Notes: generated by a model from the sequence alone, not told the origin. 64,000 bases of DNA from Mixta sp031457955 (GCF_031457955.1 NZ_JAVDXN010000009.1:62001-126000), one strand, 5' to 3'; numbered from the stretch's first letter, positions 52,371 through 61,884 are shown. Translations and numbers: made by a program.

Positions 52371-52967
52371 TTAACCACGATGAGCAAACCAGTCCGGCAC
52401 CACCTGCGCATCGGTGACCTGCACAGCGGTGATGCCCAGCTGCCGCGCGGCTTCGATATTTTCCAGATTATCATCAAAGAAAACGGCGTTGTCGGCGCTA
52501 ACGCCCTCTTCCTGCAACACGTGCTGAAAAATACGCGCTTCCGGTTTGCGCATGCCTAAATCTTGCGACAGATAGAGCTTATCAGCCGCCTGCTGCACGT
52601 CCGGATACTGTGACGGCCAATAGCTACAGTGCAGTCGGTTGGTATTAGAGAGAATCACCACCCGCTCGCCACGCGCGCGCAGCTGTTGCATCAGGGCGAT
52701 AACGTCATGACGCAGGCCGACAAAAACGGCCTGCCAGCCCGCCGTAAATTGTTCATAGCTGAGCGCGATATCCAGTTCGGCGCAGATCTTCGCCGCGAAT
52801 TCCTCGTCGCTGATTTCGCCACGCTCATGCTGTTCAAAGCTTTCGCCCATCTGAAAGCGGCTTTGTAGCATCGCCAGCGGCACGCGGCCCAGATCGCTCC
52901 AGACGCCCAGTACCCGGCTAAAATCGATATCGACGATGACGTTACCCAGATCAAAGATATAAAGCAT
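52371..52967 (-). CDS. yihX: HAD phosphatase YihX (glucose-1-phosphate phosphatase)
   Basis: YihX dephosphorylates alpha-D-glucose 1-phosphate from glycogen breakdown. The HAD nucleophile motif is FDLGNVIVDID (residues 5-15), ILSNTN is motif II, and KPEARIF with FFDDN supply motifs III and IV. AAGGAG is spaced 7 bases from the ATG at 52967, giving 198 residues; the ATG two codons earlier lies directly against the ribosome-binding site. Confidence 0.95.
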   Translation of the reverse strand: MLYIFDLGNVIVDIDFSRVLGVWSDLGRVPLAMLQSRFQMGESFEQHERGEISDEEFAAKICAELDIALSYEQFTAGWQAVFVGLRHDVIALMQQLRARGERVVILSNTNRLHCSYWPSQYPDVQQAADKLYLSQDLGMRKPEARIFQHVLQEEGVSADNAVFFDDNLENIEAARQLGITAVQVTDAQVVPDWFAHRG

Positions 52968-53103
52968 GGCCATCTCCTTTCGTCCCGTTGAGCTATTCAC
53001 TCTAGCGATAAAACAGCAGGCTGAACAGGGCATGAAAGAAAGGATGAAAAAATGAGCGACGCGCGTACAACGCAAGGGAAAGGAAAAATCAGGCAGCAGA
53101 AGT

Positions 53104-53128
53104 AAAAATGGCCCCTTGCGGGGCCATT
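53104..53128 (-). terminator. Terminator after bipA
   Basis: A 9-bp stem (AATGGCCCC with its complement, 4-base loop) is followed on the minus strand by TTTTT, 32 bases after the bipA stop. Confidence 0.85.
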
Positions 53129-53159
53129 TAACGGCTTTTATGCACGCTGTAGCGAGACG

Positions 53160-54983
53160 TTAAACGTCTTTGCTGCCGCGTGAAGCGCGTTTACGATCGT
53201 TTTCCGTCAGGTGACGTTTACGAATACGTACGGAGGTCGGCGTTACTTCAACCAGTTCGTCATCATCGATGAACTCGATAGCCTGCTCCAGCGTCATCTT
53301 GATCGGCGGTACCAGCGTAGTCGCTTCGTCCGTACCCGATGCACGCATGTTGGTCAGTTTTTTACCGGTCAGACAGTTTACGGTCAGGTCGTTAGAGCGG
53401 CTGTGAATGCCGATAATCTGCCCTTCGTAAACTTCTGCGCCGTGACCCAGGAACAGCTTGCCGCGATCCTGCAGACCAAACAGTGCGAAGGCAACTGCCT
53501 TGCCCTGGCCGTTAGAGATCAGCACGCCGTTCTGACGCTGACCCACTTCGCCCGGACGCACGTCGTCGTAGTGGCTGAAGGTGGAGTACAGCAGGCCAGT
53601 ACCGGAAGTCATGGTCATGAATTCGTTACGGAAACCGATCAGACCACGGCTTGGGATCACGTAGTCAAGACGTACGCGGCCTTTGCCATCCGGGTCCATG
53701 TTTTTCATGTCGCCTTTACGCTCGCCCATCGCCTGCATAACCGCGCCCTGATGCTGTTCTTCGATATCCAGCGTCACGTTTTCAAACGGTTCCTGCTTAC
53801 GACCGTCAACTTCGCGGAAGATAACTTTCGGACGGGATACCGCCAGCTCAAAGCCTTCACGACGCATGTTTTCGATCAGTACGGAGAGGTGCAGCTCGCC
53901 ACGACCGGAAACACGGAACGCATCCGCATCTTCGGTTTCTTCAACGCGCAGCGCAACGTTGTGTACCAGCTCTTTCTTCAGACGATCCAGGATCTGACGT
54001 GAAGTAACGTATTTACCTTCTTTACCGCAGAACGGCGAGGTGTTGACGTTAAAGAACATGGTTACGGTCGGCTCATCGACGCTCAGCGGCGGCAGCGCTT
54101 CTACATTCTGCGTATCGCAGATGGTATCAGAGATGTTCAGCTCGCCCAGACCGGTGATCGCGATGATGTCGCCCGCTTCAGCCAGATCGGTATCGATACG
54201 CTCCAGACCCAGGTGGCCCAGCACTTTACCGACTTTCGCGTTACGCGTTTTGCCTTCGCTATCGATAATCGTAACCTGCTGGTTCGGTTTTACCTTACCA
54301 CGCTTGATACGACCGATACCGATTACGCCCAGGTAGTTGTTGTAGTCCAGCTGGGAGATTTGCATCTGCAGCGGGCCGTCCAGGTCAACGTTTGGTGCCG
54401 GAACGTGTTCAACAATTGCCTGGTACAGCGGGGTCATGTCGTCGGCCATTTCAGAATGGTCGGCGCCAGCGATACCCTGCAGTGCAGAAGCGTAAATAAT
54501 CGGGAAATCGAGCTGCTCGTCGGTCGCGTCGAGGTTAACGAACAGGTCGAACACCTGATCAACAACCCAGTCAGGACGTGCGCCCGGACGGTCGATTTTG
54601 TTGATAACCACGATCGGTTTCAGGCCATGAGCAAAGGCTTTCTTGGTCACGAAACGCGTCTGCGGCATAGGGCCGTCCATCGCGTCGACAACCAGCAGCA
54701 CTGAATCAACCATGGACATTACGCGCTCAACTTCACCACCGAAGTCGGCGTGTCCCGGGGTATCAACGATGTTGATACGATAGTCGTTCCATTTGATGGC
54801 GGTATTTTTCGCGAGGATGGTAATCCCACGCTCTTTCTCCAAATCGTTGGAGTCCATTACACGCTCAGTTGCTTCAGTACGGGCATCAAAAGTACCAGAC
54901 TGTTGCAGCAGTTTGTCGACCAGGGTGGTTTTCCCATGGTCAACGTGCGCAATAATGGCGATGTTACGCAAATTTTCGATCAC
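53160..54983 (-). CDS. bipA: Ribosome-associated GTPase BipA/TypA
   Basis: BipA is an EF-G-like translational GTPase that helps 50S assembly at low temperature and under stress. The 607-residue protein has G1 AHVDHGKTT (residues 12-20), G3 DTPGHADF, G4 NKIDR, EF-G domain III/V-like regions and the BipA-specific basic C terminus (RIRKRHLTENDRKRA). It matches E. coli nearly throughout. It is divergent from glnA, as in related enterics. Confidence 0.98.
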   Translation of the reverse strand: MIENLRNIAIIAHVDHGKTTLVDKLLQQSGTFDARTEATERVMDSNDLEKERGITILAKNTAIKWNDYRINIVDTPGHADFGGEVERVMSMVDSVLLVVDAMDGPMPQTRFVTKKAFAHGLKPIVVINKIDRPGARPDWVVDQVFDLFVNLDATDEQLDFPIIYASALQGIAGADHSEMADDMTPLYQAIVEHVPAPNVDLDGPLQMQISQLDYNNYLGVIGIGRIKRGKVKPNQQVTIIDSEGKTRNAKVGKVLGHLGLERIDTDLAEAGDIIAITGLGELNISDTICDTQNVEALPPLSVDEPTVTMFFNVNTSPFCGKEGKYVTSRQILDRLKKELVHNVALRVEETEDADAFRVSGRGELHLSVLIENMRREGFELAVSRPKVIFREVDGRKQEPFENVTLDIEEQHQGAVMQAMGERKGDMKNMDPDGKGRVRLDYVIPSRGLIGFRNEFMTMTSGTGLLYSTFSHYDDVRPGEVGQRQNGVLISNGQGKAVAFALFGLQDRGKLFLGHGAEVYEGQIIGIHSRSNDLTVNCLTGKKLTNMRASGTDEATTLVPPIKMTLEQAIEFIDDDELVEVTPTSVRIRKRHLTENDRKRASRGSKDV

Positions 54984-55130
54984 AGCTTTGCCTCAGGCAT
55001 TAGAAATAGCGCGCTATTGTACACGGATTAATCGAAGGACTGAACAGGATCACAAATATCAAAGAAAGAATGCTGCAAGGCTTGCCTTAAACACCACTTT
55101 CAGTGCAAAAAATGCACCCGATTGCTCAAC

Positions 55131-55198
55131 TGCACCATAACAGTGCTCAAACTCCACTCAATTGCACTATAATGGTGCGCGATATCCATCATGGTGCA
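55131..55198 (+). promoter_or_regulatory. NtrC binding sites upstream of glnA
   Basis: Three matches to the NtrC palindrome (TGCAC-N5-7-GTGC type) are seen: TGCACCATAACAGTGC (55131-55146), TGCACTATAATGGTGC (55163-55178) and a weaker one ending ATGGTGCA (55184-55198). The first two lie about 107 and 75 bases upstream of the sigma-54 -24/-12 box centre, fitting an NtrC enhancer. The middle site contains TATAAT (55168-55173), as if a sigma-70 promoter there were NtrC-repressed, like glnAp1 of E. coli. Confidence 0.85.
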
Positions 55199-55252
55199 TC
55201 CCTCGTGTGACGAGAGCGCGTATAATAGCGCTTTTTGGCCAGAATAAAAAAG

Positions 55253-55269
55253 TTGGCACAAAATTCGCT
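55253..55269 (+). promoter_or_regulatory. Sigma-54 promoter glnAp2
   Basis: TTGGCACAAAATTCGCT matches the sigma-54 consensus TGGCAC-N5-TTGCW with one mismatch and is nearly identical to E. coli glnAp2. It lies 150 bases before the glnA start. Confidence 0.88.
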
Positions 55270-55418
55270 TTAATCTGCTTAAGCCAAAACGACAGTTTCC
55301 ACAACGGTTGATAGCTTGTCTGAGTACTTAGTTGCCCGCTGTACGCCAATCTTTACGCGTCTGGCAGCCTGAAGTTCTCTTTCCACGACGACAATGACAA
55401 TTACCAGGAGAGTTGAGT

Positions 55419-56828
55419 ATGTCTGCTGAACACGTTCTCTCGATGATGAACGAACACGAAGTAAAGTTTGTTGACCTGCGTTTTACCGATACCAAAGGTA
55501 AAGAACAGCACGTGACGATTCCGGCGCATCAGGTCAACGCAGACTTTTTCGAAGAAGGCAAAATGTTCGATGGCTCCTCCATCGGCGGCTGGAAAGGCAT
55601 TAATGAATCAGACATGGTGCTGATGCCGGACGCAACCACTGCCGTGCTCGATCCGTTCTTCGAAGACTCTACGCTTATCATCCGTTGTGACATCCTTGAG
55701 CCAGGCACCATGCAGGGCTATGACCGCGACCCGCGTTCTATCGCCAAGCGTGCTGAAGATTTCCTGCGCTCTTCCGGCATCGCCGACACCGTACTGTTTG
55801 GCCCTGAGCCAGAATTCTTCCTGTTTGACGATATCCGTTTCGGCAGCAGCACTTCCGGCTCCCATGTTGCTATCGATGATATCGAAGCGGCCTGGAACAC
55901 CGGCAAAGAATATGAAGGCGGCAACAAAGGTCACCGTCCGGGTCTGAAAGGCGGCTACTTCCCGGTTCCGCCGGTTGATTCCGCACAGGACATCCGTTCT
56001 GCCATGTGTTTAACCATGGAGCAGATGGGTCTGGTGGTTGAAGCGCATCACCACGAAGTGGCTACCGCTGGTCAGAACGAAGTGGCTACCCGTTTCAACA
56101 CCATGGTGAAGAAAGCGGACGAAATCCAGATCTACAAATATGTCGTGCATAACGTCGCGCACGCCTGGGGCAAAACCGCCACCTTTATGCCGAAGCCGAT
56201 GTATGGCGATAACGGTTCCGGCATGCACTGCCACATGTCTCTGTCAAAAGGCGGCACCAACCTGTTCGCTGGCGACAAATATGGCGGCCTGTCTGAAATG
56301 GCGCTGTTCTATATCGGCGGCGTCATCAAGCACGCTAAAGCCATCAACGCCCTGGCAAACCCAACCACCAACTCCTACAAGCGTCTGGTGCCGGGTTACG
56401 AAGCGCCGGTGATGCTGGCCTACTCTGCGCGTAACCGCTCCGCCTCAATCCGTATTCCGGTGGTTTCCAGCCCGAAAGCCCGCCGTATCGAAGCGCGCTT
56501 CCCGGATCCAGCGGCTAACCCGTATCTGGCGTTTGCTGCGCTGCTGATGGCTGGCCTGGACGGCATCATCAATAAAATTCATCCTGGCGACGCGATGGAT
56601 AAAAACCTCTATGACCTGCCGCCGGAAGAAGAAGCTGAAATTCCAAAAGTGGCCGGTTCGCTGGAAGAAGCGCTGAACGCGCTGAACGAAGACCGCGAGT
56701 TCCTGACCCGTGGCGGCGTGTTCACCGATGAAGCGATTGAAGCCTACATCGAGCTGCGTAAGTCTGAAATGGATCGCGTGCGCATGACGCCGCATCCGGT
56801 AGAGTTTGAGCTTTACTACAGCGTTTAA
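55419..56828 (+). CDS. glnA: Glutamine synthetase
   Basis: GlnA condenses ammonia and glutamate into glutamine using ATP; it is a dodecamer. Visible motifs: FDGSSIGGWK, the metal site GPEPEFFLF, the ATP site KPMYGDNGSGMH, and the adenylylation tyrosine in NLYDLPPEE (about residue 398), so activity is controlled by GlnE. The start at 55419 gives 469 residues as in E. coli; AGGAG lies 9 bases upstream. It is the first gene of glnA-glnL-glnG. Confidence 0.98.
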   Translation: MSAEHVLSMMNEHEVKFVDLRFTDTKGKEQHVTIPAHQVNADFFEEGKMFDGSSIGGWKGINESDMVLMPDATTAVLDPFFEDSTLIIRCDILEPGTMQGYDRDPRSIAKRAEDFLRSSGIADTVLFGPEPEFFLFDDIRFGSSTSGSHVAIDDIEAAWNTGKEYEGGNKGHRPGLKGGYFPVPPVDSAQDIRSAMCLTMEQMGLVVEAHHHEVATAGQNEVATRFNTMVKKADEIQIYKYVVHNVAHAWGKTATFMPKPMYGDNGSGMHCHMSLSKGGTNLFAGDKYGGLSEMALFYIGGVIKHAKAINALANPTTNSYKRLVPGYEAPVMLAYSARNRSASIRIPVVSSPKARRIEARFPDPAANPYLAFAALLMAGLDGIINKIHPGDAMDKNLYDLPPEEEAEIPKVAGSLEEALNALNEDREFLTRGGVFTDEAIEAYIELRKSEMDRVRMTPHPVEFELYYSV

Positions 56829-56859
56829 TGGTTTGAGTTTTGTTGCCGTGGAAACTTTT

Positions 56860-56885
56860 AGCCCATCTTCGGATGGGCTTTTTTC
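56860..56885 (+). terminator. Terminator between glnA and glnL
   Basis: An 8-bp stem (AGCCCATC with GATGGGCT) with a TTCG tetraloop is followed by six T. It allows high glnA and lower glnLG expression from the same promoter. Confidence 0.9.
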
Positions 56886-56930
56886 TCCACCTTACCAACG
56901 GTCGGAATGTCGCGTTATCAAAGCCGAAAC

Positions 56931-56952
56931 TATAATGCACTAAAATGGTGCA
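56931..56952 (+). promoter_or_regulatory. glnL promoter overlapped by an NtrC site
   Basis: TGCACTAAAATGGTGCA (56936-56952) is a strong NtrC palindrome overlapping TATAAT (56931-56936). In E. coli NtrC represses the weak glnLp promoter at the equivalent site. Confidence 0.78.
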
Positions 56953-56964
56953 GGAGAACGCTGT

Positions 56965-58014
56965 ATGGCAACTGGCCTGTTGCCCGATGCCGGGCAGATT
57001 CTCAATTCCCTGATTAACAGTATCTTGCTGATTGATGATGAGCTGGTTATCCATTACGCCAATCCAGCGGCGCAGCAGCTGTTAGCGCAAAGTTCCCGTA
57101 AGCTTTTTGGCACGCCGCTGCCGGAGCTGATGGGCTATTTCTCTTTGAATATTGCCGTTATGCAAGAAAGCCTGGCTGCGGGTCAGGGGTTTACCGACAG
57201 CGAAGTAACGCTGGTGGTGGATGGACGCGCCCATATTATGTCGCTGACGGCGCAGCGGTTGCCGGACGGCCTGATTCTGCTGGAAATGGCGCCGATGGAT
57301 AATCAACGTCGCCTCAGTCAGGAGCAGATCCAGCATGCGCAGCAGGTTGCGGCGCGCGATCTGGTGCGCGGGCTGGCCCATGAAATTAAAAACCCGCTGG
57401 GCGGACTGCGCGGCGCAGCACAGCTGCTGGCGAAAGCCTTGCCCGATCCGTCGCTGACGGAATATACCAAAGTGATTATTGAGCAAGCCGATCGGCTGCG
57501 TAACCTGGTGGACCGCCTGTTAGGGCCGCAGCAGCCGGGGATGCACGTCACGCAAAGTATTCATCAGGTGGCGGAGCGTGTAGTAAATCTGGTCAAGATG
57601 GAGCTGCCGCAGAATATCACTCTGGTACGTGATTACGATCCCAGCCTGCCGGAGCTGCCGCACGATCCCGACCAGATAGAACAGGTTTTACTGAATGTGG
57701 TACGCAATGCGCTACAGGCGCTGGGCGAAGCAGGCGGCACCATTACCTTGCGCACCCGCACCGCTTTTCAGCTTACGCTGCACGGCACCCGTTACCGGCT
57801 GGTGGCGCGGATTGACGTGGAGGATGACGGGCCAGGCATTCCAACACAGCTACAGGATACGCTGTTCTACCCTATGGTGAGCGGCAGAGAGGGCGGCACC
57901 GGGCTGGGCCTTTCCATCGCCCGCAGCCTGATCGATCAGCATTGCGGAAAAATAGAATTTAGCAGTTGGCCAGGCCATACCGAATTTTCGATTTACCTGC
58001 CGATTCGTAAGTAG
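56965..58014 (+). CDS. glnL: Nitrogen sensor kinase/phosphatase NtrB
   Basis: NtrB phosphorylates NtrC when nitrogen is short and dephosphorylates it when bound to PII. The 349-residue cytoplasmic protein has a PAS domain (about 10-110), the phospho-acceptor His in LAHEIKNPLGG (about residue 139), and HATPase motifs (VVRNALQAL, DDGPGIP, GGTGLGLSIA). AGGAG is 9 bases from the ATG. Confidence 0.98.
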   Translation: MATGLLPDAGQILNSLINSILLIDDELVIHYANPAAQQLLAQSSRKLFGTPLPELMGYFSLNIAVMQESLAAGQGFTDSEVTLVVDGRAHIMSLTAQRLPDGLILLEMAPMDNQRRLSQEQIQHAQQVAARDLVRGLAHEIKNPLGGLRGAAQLLAKALPDPSLTEYTKVIIEQADRLRNLVDRLLGPQQPGMHVTQSIHQVAERVVNLVKMELPQNITLVRDYDPSLPELPHDPDQIEQVLLNVVRNALQALGEAGGTITLRTRTAFQLTLHGTRYRLVARIDVEDDGPGIPTQLQDTLFYPMVSGREGGTGLGLSIARSLIDQHCGKIEFSSWPGHTEFSIYLPIRK

Positions 58015-58022
58015 AGGTTTCT

Positions 58023-59432
58023 ATGCAACGAGGGATAGTTTGGGTCGTCGATGACGATAGCTCCATCCGCTGGGTGCTTGAACGCGCACTTACTGGGGCC
58101 GGTTTAAGCTGTGCCACTTTTGACAGTGGCAATGACGTGCTGGACGCGCTCGCCAGCAAAACGCCAGACGTTTTATTGTCAGATATCCGTATGCCTGGCA
58201 TGGATGGCCTGGCGTTACTAAAACAAATTAAACAGCGGCATCCGATGCTACCGGTCATCATAATGACGGCGCACTCCGATCTGGATGCGGCAGTCAGCGC
58301 TTATCAACAGGGCGCTTTTGATTATTTGCCCAAGCCGTTTGATATTGATGAAGCCGTCGCGCTGGTGGATCGCGCCATCAGCCATTATCAGGAGCAGCAG
58401 CAGCCGCGCGATCGGCCAGTCAGCGGCCCGACAACCGATATTATTGGCGAAGCGCCCGCAATGCAGGATGTTTTCCGCATTATCGGCCGGCTTTCACGCT
58501 CTTCCATTAGCGTGCTGATTAACGGTGAATCGGGAACCGGCAAAGAGTTGGTGGCGCACGCATTACATCGCCACAGCCCGCGCGCTAAAGCCCCTTTTAT
58601 TGCGCTGAATATGGCGGCAATCCCGAAAGACCTGATTGAGTCGGAGCTGTTCGGCCATGAAAAAGGCGCATTTACCGGCGCAAATCAGATCCGGCAGGGA
58701 CGTTTTGAACAGGCGGACGGCGGGACACTGTTTCTGGATGAAATCGGCGATATGCCGCTGGATGTGCAAACGCGTCTGCTACGCGTGCTGGCGGACGGGC
58801 AATTTTACCGCGTCGGCGGCTATGCGCCGGTGAAAGTCGATGTGCGTATTATTGCGGCAACGCACCAGAATCTGGAGCTGCGCGTCCAGCAAGGAAAGTT
58901 CAGGGAAGATCTGTTCCATCGCCTGAACGTGATTCGCGTACATCTGCCGCCGCTGCGCGAGCGACGGGAAGATATTCCACGGCTGGCGCGTTATTTCCTG
59001 CAGGTTGCCGCGCGTGAACTGGGCGTGGAAGCCAAGATCCTGCATGCGGAGACCGAAGCGGCGCTGACGCGTTTGCACTGGTCCGGTAACGTGCGCCAGC
59101 TGGAGAATACCTGCCGCTGGCTGACGGTGATGGCCGCAGGTCAGGAGGTGCTGATTCAGGATCTGCCGCCTGAGCTGTTTGAGAGCACCACCAGCGATAC
59201 GGCGGCGCAATCACTGCCCGATAGCTGGGCCACGCTGTTAGCGCAATGGGCCGATCGGGCGCTGCGTTCCGGTCATCAAAATTTACTCTCTGAAGCACAG
59301 CCGGAGATGGAGCGCACGTTGCTTACTACGGCGCTGCGCCATACGCAAGGGCACAAGCAGGAAGCGGCGCGCCTGCTGGGCTGGGGACGTAATACCCTGA
59401 CGCGCAAGCTGAAAGAACTGGGCATGGAGTAA
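58023..59432 (+). CDS. glnG: Nitrogen regulator NtrC
   Basis: NtrC is the sigma-54 activator of nitrogen-limitation genes. It has a receiver domain with the phosphorylated Asp in LLSDIRMPGMDG (about residue 54) and an AAA+ domain with Walker A GESGTGKE, the sigma-54-contacting GAFTGA loop and Walker B. A Fis-type helix-turn-helix (QEAARLLGWGRNTLTRKLKE, cut) closes the protein. The 469 residues match E. coli. It lies 8 bases after glnL. Confidence 0.98.
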   Translation: MQRGIVWVVDDDSSIRWVLERALTGAGLSCATFDSGNDVLDALASKTPDVLLSDIRMPGMDGLALLKQIKQRHPMLPVIIMTAHSDLDAAVSAYQQGAFDYLPKPFDIDEAVALVDRAISHYQEQQQPRDRPVSGPTTDIIGEAPAMQDVFRIIGRLSRSSISVLINGESGTGKELVAHALHRHSPRAKAPFIALNMAAIPKDLIESELFGHEKGAFTGANQIRQGRFEQADGGTLFLDEIGDMPLDVQTRLLRVLADGQFYRVGGYAPVKVDVRIIAATHQNLELRVQQGKFREDLFHRLNVIRVHLPPLRERREDIPRLARYFLQVAARELGVEAKILHAETEAALTRLHWSGNVRQLENTCRWLTVMAAGQEVLIQDLPPELFESTTSDTAAQSLPDSWATLLAQWADRALRSGHQNLLSEAQPEMERTLLTTALRHTQGHKQEAARLLGWGRNTLTRKLKELGME

Positions 59433-59529
59433 GCGGAAAAAAGCCTGTTTTTTGCACAATACTTGCGCTTTGCTCTTTACACCTCGATGCCGTTCAGTAT
59501 CATTTTGAGCGGTTATCGGGAGGCTTATC

Positions 59530-59646
59530 ATGCTCGAATCGCTGTTGATCTCATTGAGCGCTGCTGGTGATGCAGCTGTCGGTCACTCACCGCAAACTGC
59601 GTTAGCGGCGGTGCTGTGTGCCGTAATGGTTAATTTTTTCAGTTAA
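59530..59646 (+). CDS. yshB: Small membrane protein YshB
   Basis: This 38-residue gene starts at ATG 59530 with GGGAGG 6-7 bases upstream. It reads MLESLLISLS, then HSPQTALAAVLCAVM. It matches E. coli YshB (36 residues) in sequence and in position between glnG and hemN. A single membrane helix fills the C-terminal half. In Salmonella yshB has been linked to survival in host cells; here it may be co-expressed with glnLG. Confidence 0.9.
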   Translation: MLESLLISLSAAGDAAVGHSPQTALAAVLCAVMVNFFS

Positions 59647-59647
59647 C

Positions 59648-59674
59648 AAAAAGGCCGGTCTGCACCGGCCTTTT
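59648..59674. terminator. Bidirectional terminator between yshB and hemN
   Basis: A stem of about 11 bp (AAAAGGCCGGT with its complement, loop CTGC) gives T runs on both strands. It serves the convergent glnALG-yshB and hemN transcripts. Confidence 0.88.
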
Positions 59675-59688
59675 GTTGTTCCGCATGG

Positions 59689-61062
59689 TTAGATCACACG
59701 CGAGAATTGCTGCTGTCGCGCCTTCTGCCGCATATAAACATCAAAGCACATGCAGATATTACGAATCAGCAAGCGCCCTTTTGGCGTCACTTGCAGGCCG
59801 TCCTTGTGTATCTCCACCAGCCCATCCGCCGCCAGCGGCGCAAGCAAGGCCAGATCGTCGGCAAAATAGTCGGTGAAGGTGATGCCGCTCGCCGCTTCAA
59901 TGTCGCGAAATGAGAGCGAAAAGTTACAGATAAGCGCTTTGATCACCTCACGGCGCAGGCAGTCATCCTGGCTGAGCGTTAGCCCGCGCCATAAGGCGTT
60001 CCCCTGCTGTTCTACGCTGGCGTAGTAGGCTTTCAAATCTTTTTGGTTTTGTGCATAGCAGTCGCCCAGCATACTAATAGCCGACACGCCCATGCCCAGC
60101 AGATCGGTCTCGCCCTGCGTGGTGTAACCCTGAAAATTGCGATGCAGTCTCCCTTCGCGCTGCGCAATAGCCAGTTCATCATCCGGGCGGGCGAAATGAT
60201 CCATCCCGATATAGTGATAACCCTGCGCGGTCAGCGTGGCGATCGTTTGTTGCAGGATCACCAGCTTTTGTCCCGGGCTGGGCAGCTCCTCATCTTTGAT
60301 TTTCCGCTGAGCGGCAAACAGCGTCGGCAAGTGCGCATAGTTAAATACGCTCAGGCGATCGGGCCGCAAGGTGGCCACCTTCTGTAAGGTATAGTCGAAG
60401 CTTTCCGGCGTTTGCATCGGCAGGCCGTAGATCAGATCGATATTGCTGGAGGTGAAGCCCAGTTCGCGCGCCCGCGCGATCAGCGCAAAAATAAAGGTTT
60501 CATCCTGAACGCGGTTGACGCGCTCCTGCACCACCTTGTTGAAATCCTGCACGCCCATGCTCAGGCGATTAAAGCCCAGCGCCCGCAGATGATCGAGAAT
60601 ATCTAATTCCAGCTCACGCGGATCAATCTCAATGGAGATCTCCACCTCGCTGTTGAAATGAAAGCATTCACGTAGCACCGCCATTAAGCGACTCAGCTGC
60701 GCCTTGCTTAACCAGGTTGGCGTGCCGCCGCCCCAGTGCATCTGGGTAACGGTTCTGTCACGGAATAGCGCTGCGCGCTGGCGAATTTCTTGCTCCAGCA
60801 CATCCAGATAACGATCGCCTTTATGCATCTGGCGCGTTACCTGCTTATTGCAGCCGCAAAAATAACAAAGGCGATGGCAGAAAGGGATATGGAGATAAAG
60901 AGAAAGCGGCCGCGTGGGATAGCGCTGGGCAGCCTGCTGAAAGGCCGCTTCGCTCCAGCCTTCAGTAAATTCCAGCGCGGTGGGATAAGAGGTATAGCGC
61001 GGCCCGGCATAGTTGTATTTCTCGATCAGGGCCTGATCCCACTCGGTTAACGGCATTGACAT
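59689..61062 (-). CDS. hemN: Oxygen-independent coproporphyrinogen III oxidase
   Basis: HemN is a radical-SAM enzyme that decarboxylates coproporphyrinogen III for anaerobic haem synthesis. The 4Fe-4S motif is CHRLCYFC (C-x3-C-x2-C, about residues 62-69), and GGGTPTWL follows. The start at 61062 gives 457 residues as in E. coli, with AAGGAG 5 bases upstream. That ribosome-binding site lies within the last codons of the upstream small gene, suggesting coupling. Confidence 0.96.
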   Translation of the reverse strand: MSMPLTEWDQALIEKYNYAGPRYTSYPTALEFTEGWSEAAFQQAAQRYPTRPLSLYLHIPFCHRLCYFCGCNKQVTRQMHKGDRYLDVLEQEIRQRAALFRDRTVTQMHWGGGTPTWLSKAQLSRLMAVLRECFHFNSEVEISIEIDPRELELDILDHLRALGFNRLSMGVQDFNKVVQERVNRVQDETFIFALIARARELGFTSSNIDLIYGLPMQTPESFDYTLQKVATLRPDRLSVFNYAHLPTLFAAQRKIKDEELPSPGQKLVILQQTIATLTAQGYHYIGMDHFARPDDELAIAQREGRLHRNFQGYTTQGETDLLGMGVSAISMLGDCYAQNQKDLKAYYASVEQQGNALWRGLTLSQDDCLRREVIKALICNFSLSFRDIEAASGITFTDYFADDLALLAPLAADGLVEIHKDGLQVTPKGRLLIRNICMCFDVYMRQKARQQQFSRVI

Positions 61063-61064
61063 GT

Positions 61065-61244
61065 TCACTCCTTCCATTTACGACGCCTTACGGGCCGCGT
61101 CAAGGGCAAGGAGGCCTGGCGCTGCCGGTTAGCGGTAGCACGGCGCAAGCGTGATTTCAGCTGCGTCAGGCGGCGTAGTTTAACAAACAGCCAAAACAGA
61201 TAACATGCCAATAAAATGGCGATAATTGATCCAGGCCAAAACAT
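61065..61244 (-). CDS. Probable 59-residue membrane protein upstream of hemN
   Basis: On the minus strand ATG 61244 opens a 59-codon frame ending at 61065, two bases before the hemN start. The product has one membrane helix (IIAILLACYLFWLFV, about residues 7-21) and a strongly basic cytoplasmic tail (KLRRLTQLKSRLRRA and a final PVRRRKWKE). The frame contains hemN's ribosome-binding site. The start signal is weak (GGGT at about 9 bases). Such a gene is not in E. coli at this place. The hydrophobic-then-basic pattern argues for real coding. Confidence 0.6.
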   Translation of the reverse strand: MFWPGSIIAILLACYLFWLFVKLRRLTQLKSRLRRATANRQRQASLPLTRPVRRRKWKE

Positions 61245-61308
61245 AAGCGAATACCCGGCTGACGGGAGAGGCGCTTTCGTCCGTTCCCGTCAATTTAGAG
61301 CGGCGAGC

Positions 61309-61818
61309 TTATTTCTCGCCTTTCAGCAGACGATACATATCTTCATCTGCTTCATCTTCTTCTTCATCGTCCAGACCAATACCGAGCTGCTCCATCAGAA
61401 CATCAATACGGTCCAGCGTCTGATCGAGCCACGCCTGATCCTGCGCCGACAGCACTTCGCCGTTTTCCAGGCGATCCAGCAGTGCGTCAAGACGCTCGTC
61501 ATTTTCCAGCATCGCCAGTTCTTCTGTCGGTTCCATTAACGGCTTCTGCTCAACGGGCGCTTTTTTGATCGGCTTCGCAACGGCAACGCCCTCTTTTAAT
61601 AACGGCACCGGTTTTTTACTGCCGATACGCGGGTCTTTCTCTTTCGCCGCACCGTTTTTGCTGTTCTGAGCGGTAACAGGATTCGCGCGGCTACCTGCTG
61701 CATGGCCGCGACGCTTTTTGTCGCGCTTACGATCGCGCGCTTCCTGATTTTTGTCTTCGTGCGATTTGCGTTTCACTTTTGGCGCAGCGCTACTTTGTGG
61801 CTTATGTGCAGGTTTCAT
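61309..61818 (-). CDS. yihI: Der GTPase-activating protein YihI
   Basis: YihI stimulates the GTPase Der in late 50S ribosome assembly. The 169-residue protein has a long basic N terminus (KRKSHEDKNQEARDRKRDKK) and an acidic C-terminal half (NDERLDALLDRLENGE, DDEEEDEADED), typical of the family. It lies between csrC and hemN as in E. coli. Confidence 0.95.
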   Translation of the reverse strand: MKPAHKPQSSAAPKVKRKSHEDKNQEARDRKRDKKRRGHAAGSRANPVTAQNSKNGAAKEKDPRIGSKKPVPLLKEGVAVAKPIKKAPVEQKPLMEPTEELAMLENDERLDALLDRLENGEVLSAQDQAWLDQTLDRIDVLMEQLGIGLDDEEEDEADEDMYRLLKGEK

Positions 61819-61884
61819 GATCGTTTATCCGGGGTTTTTCTTTAGTATAGAATTGCGGCGGAATCTAGCAGAAAGCGCACAAAG

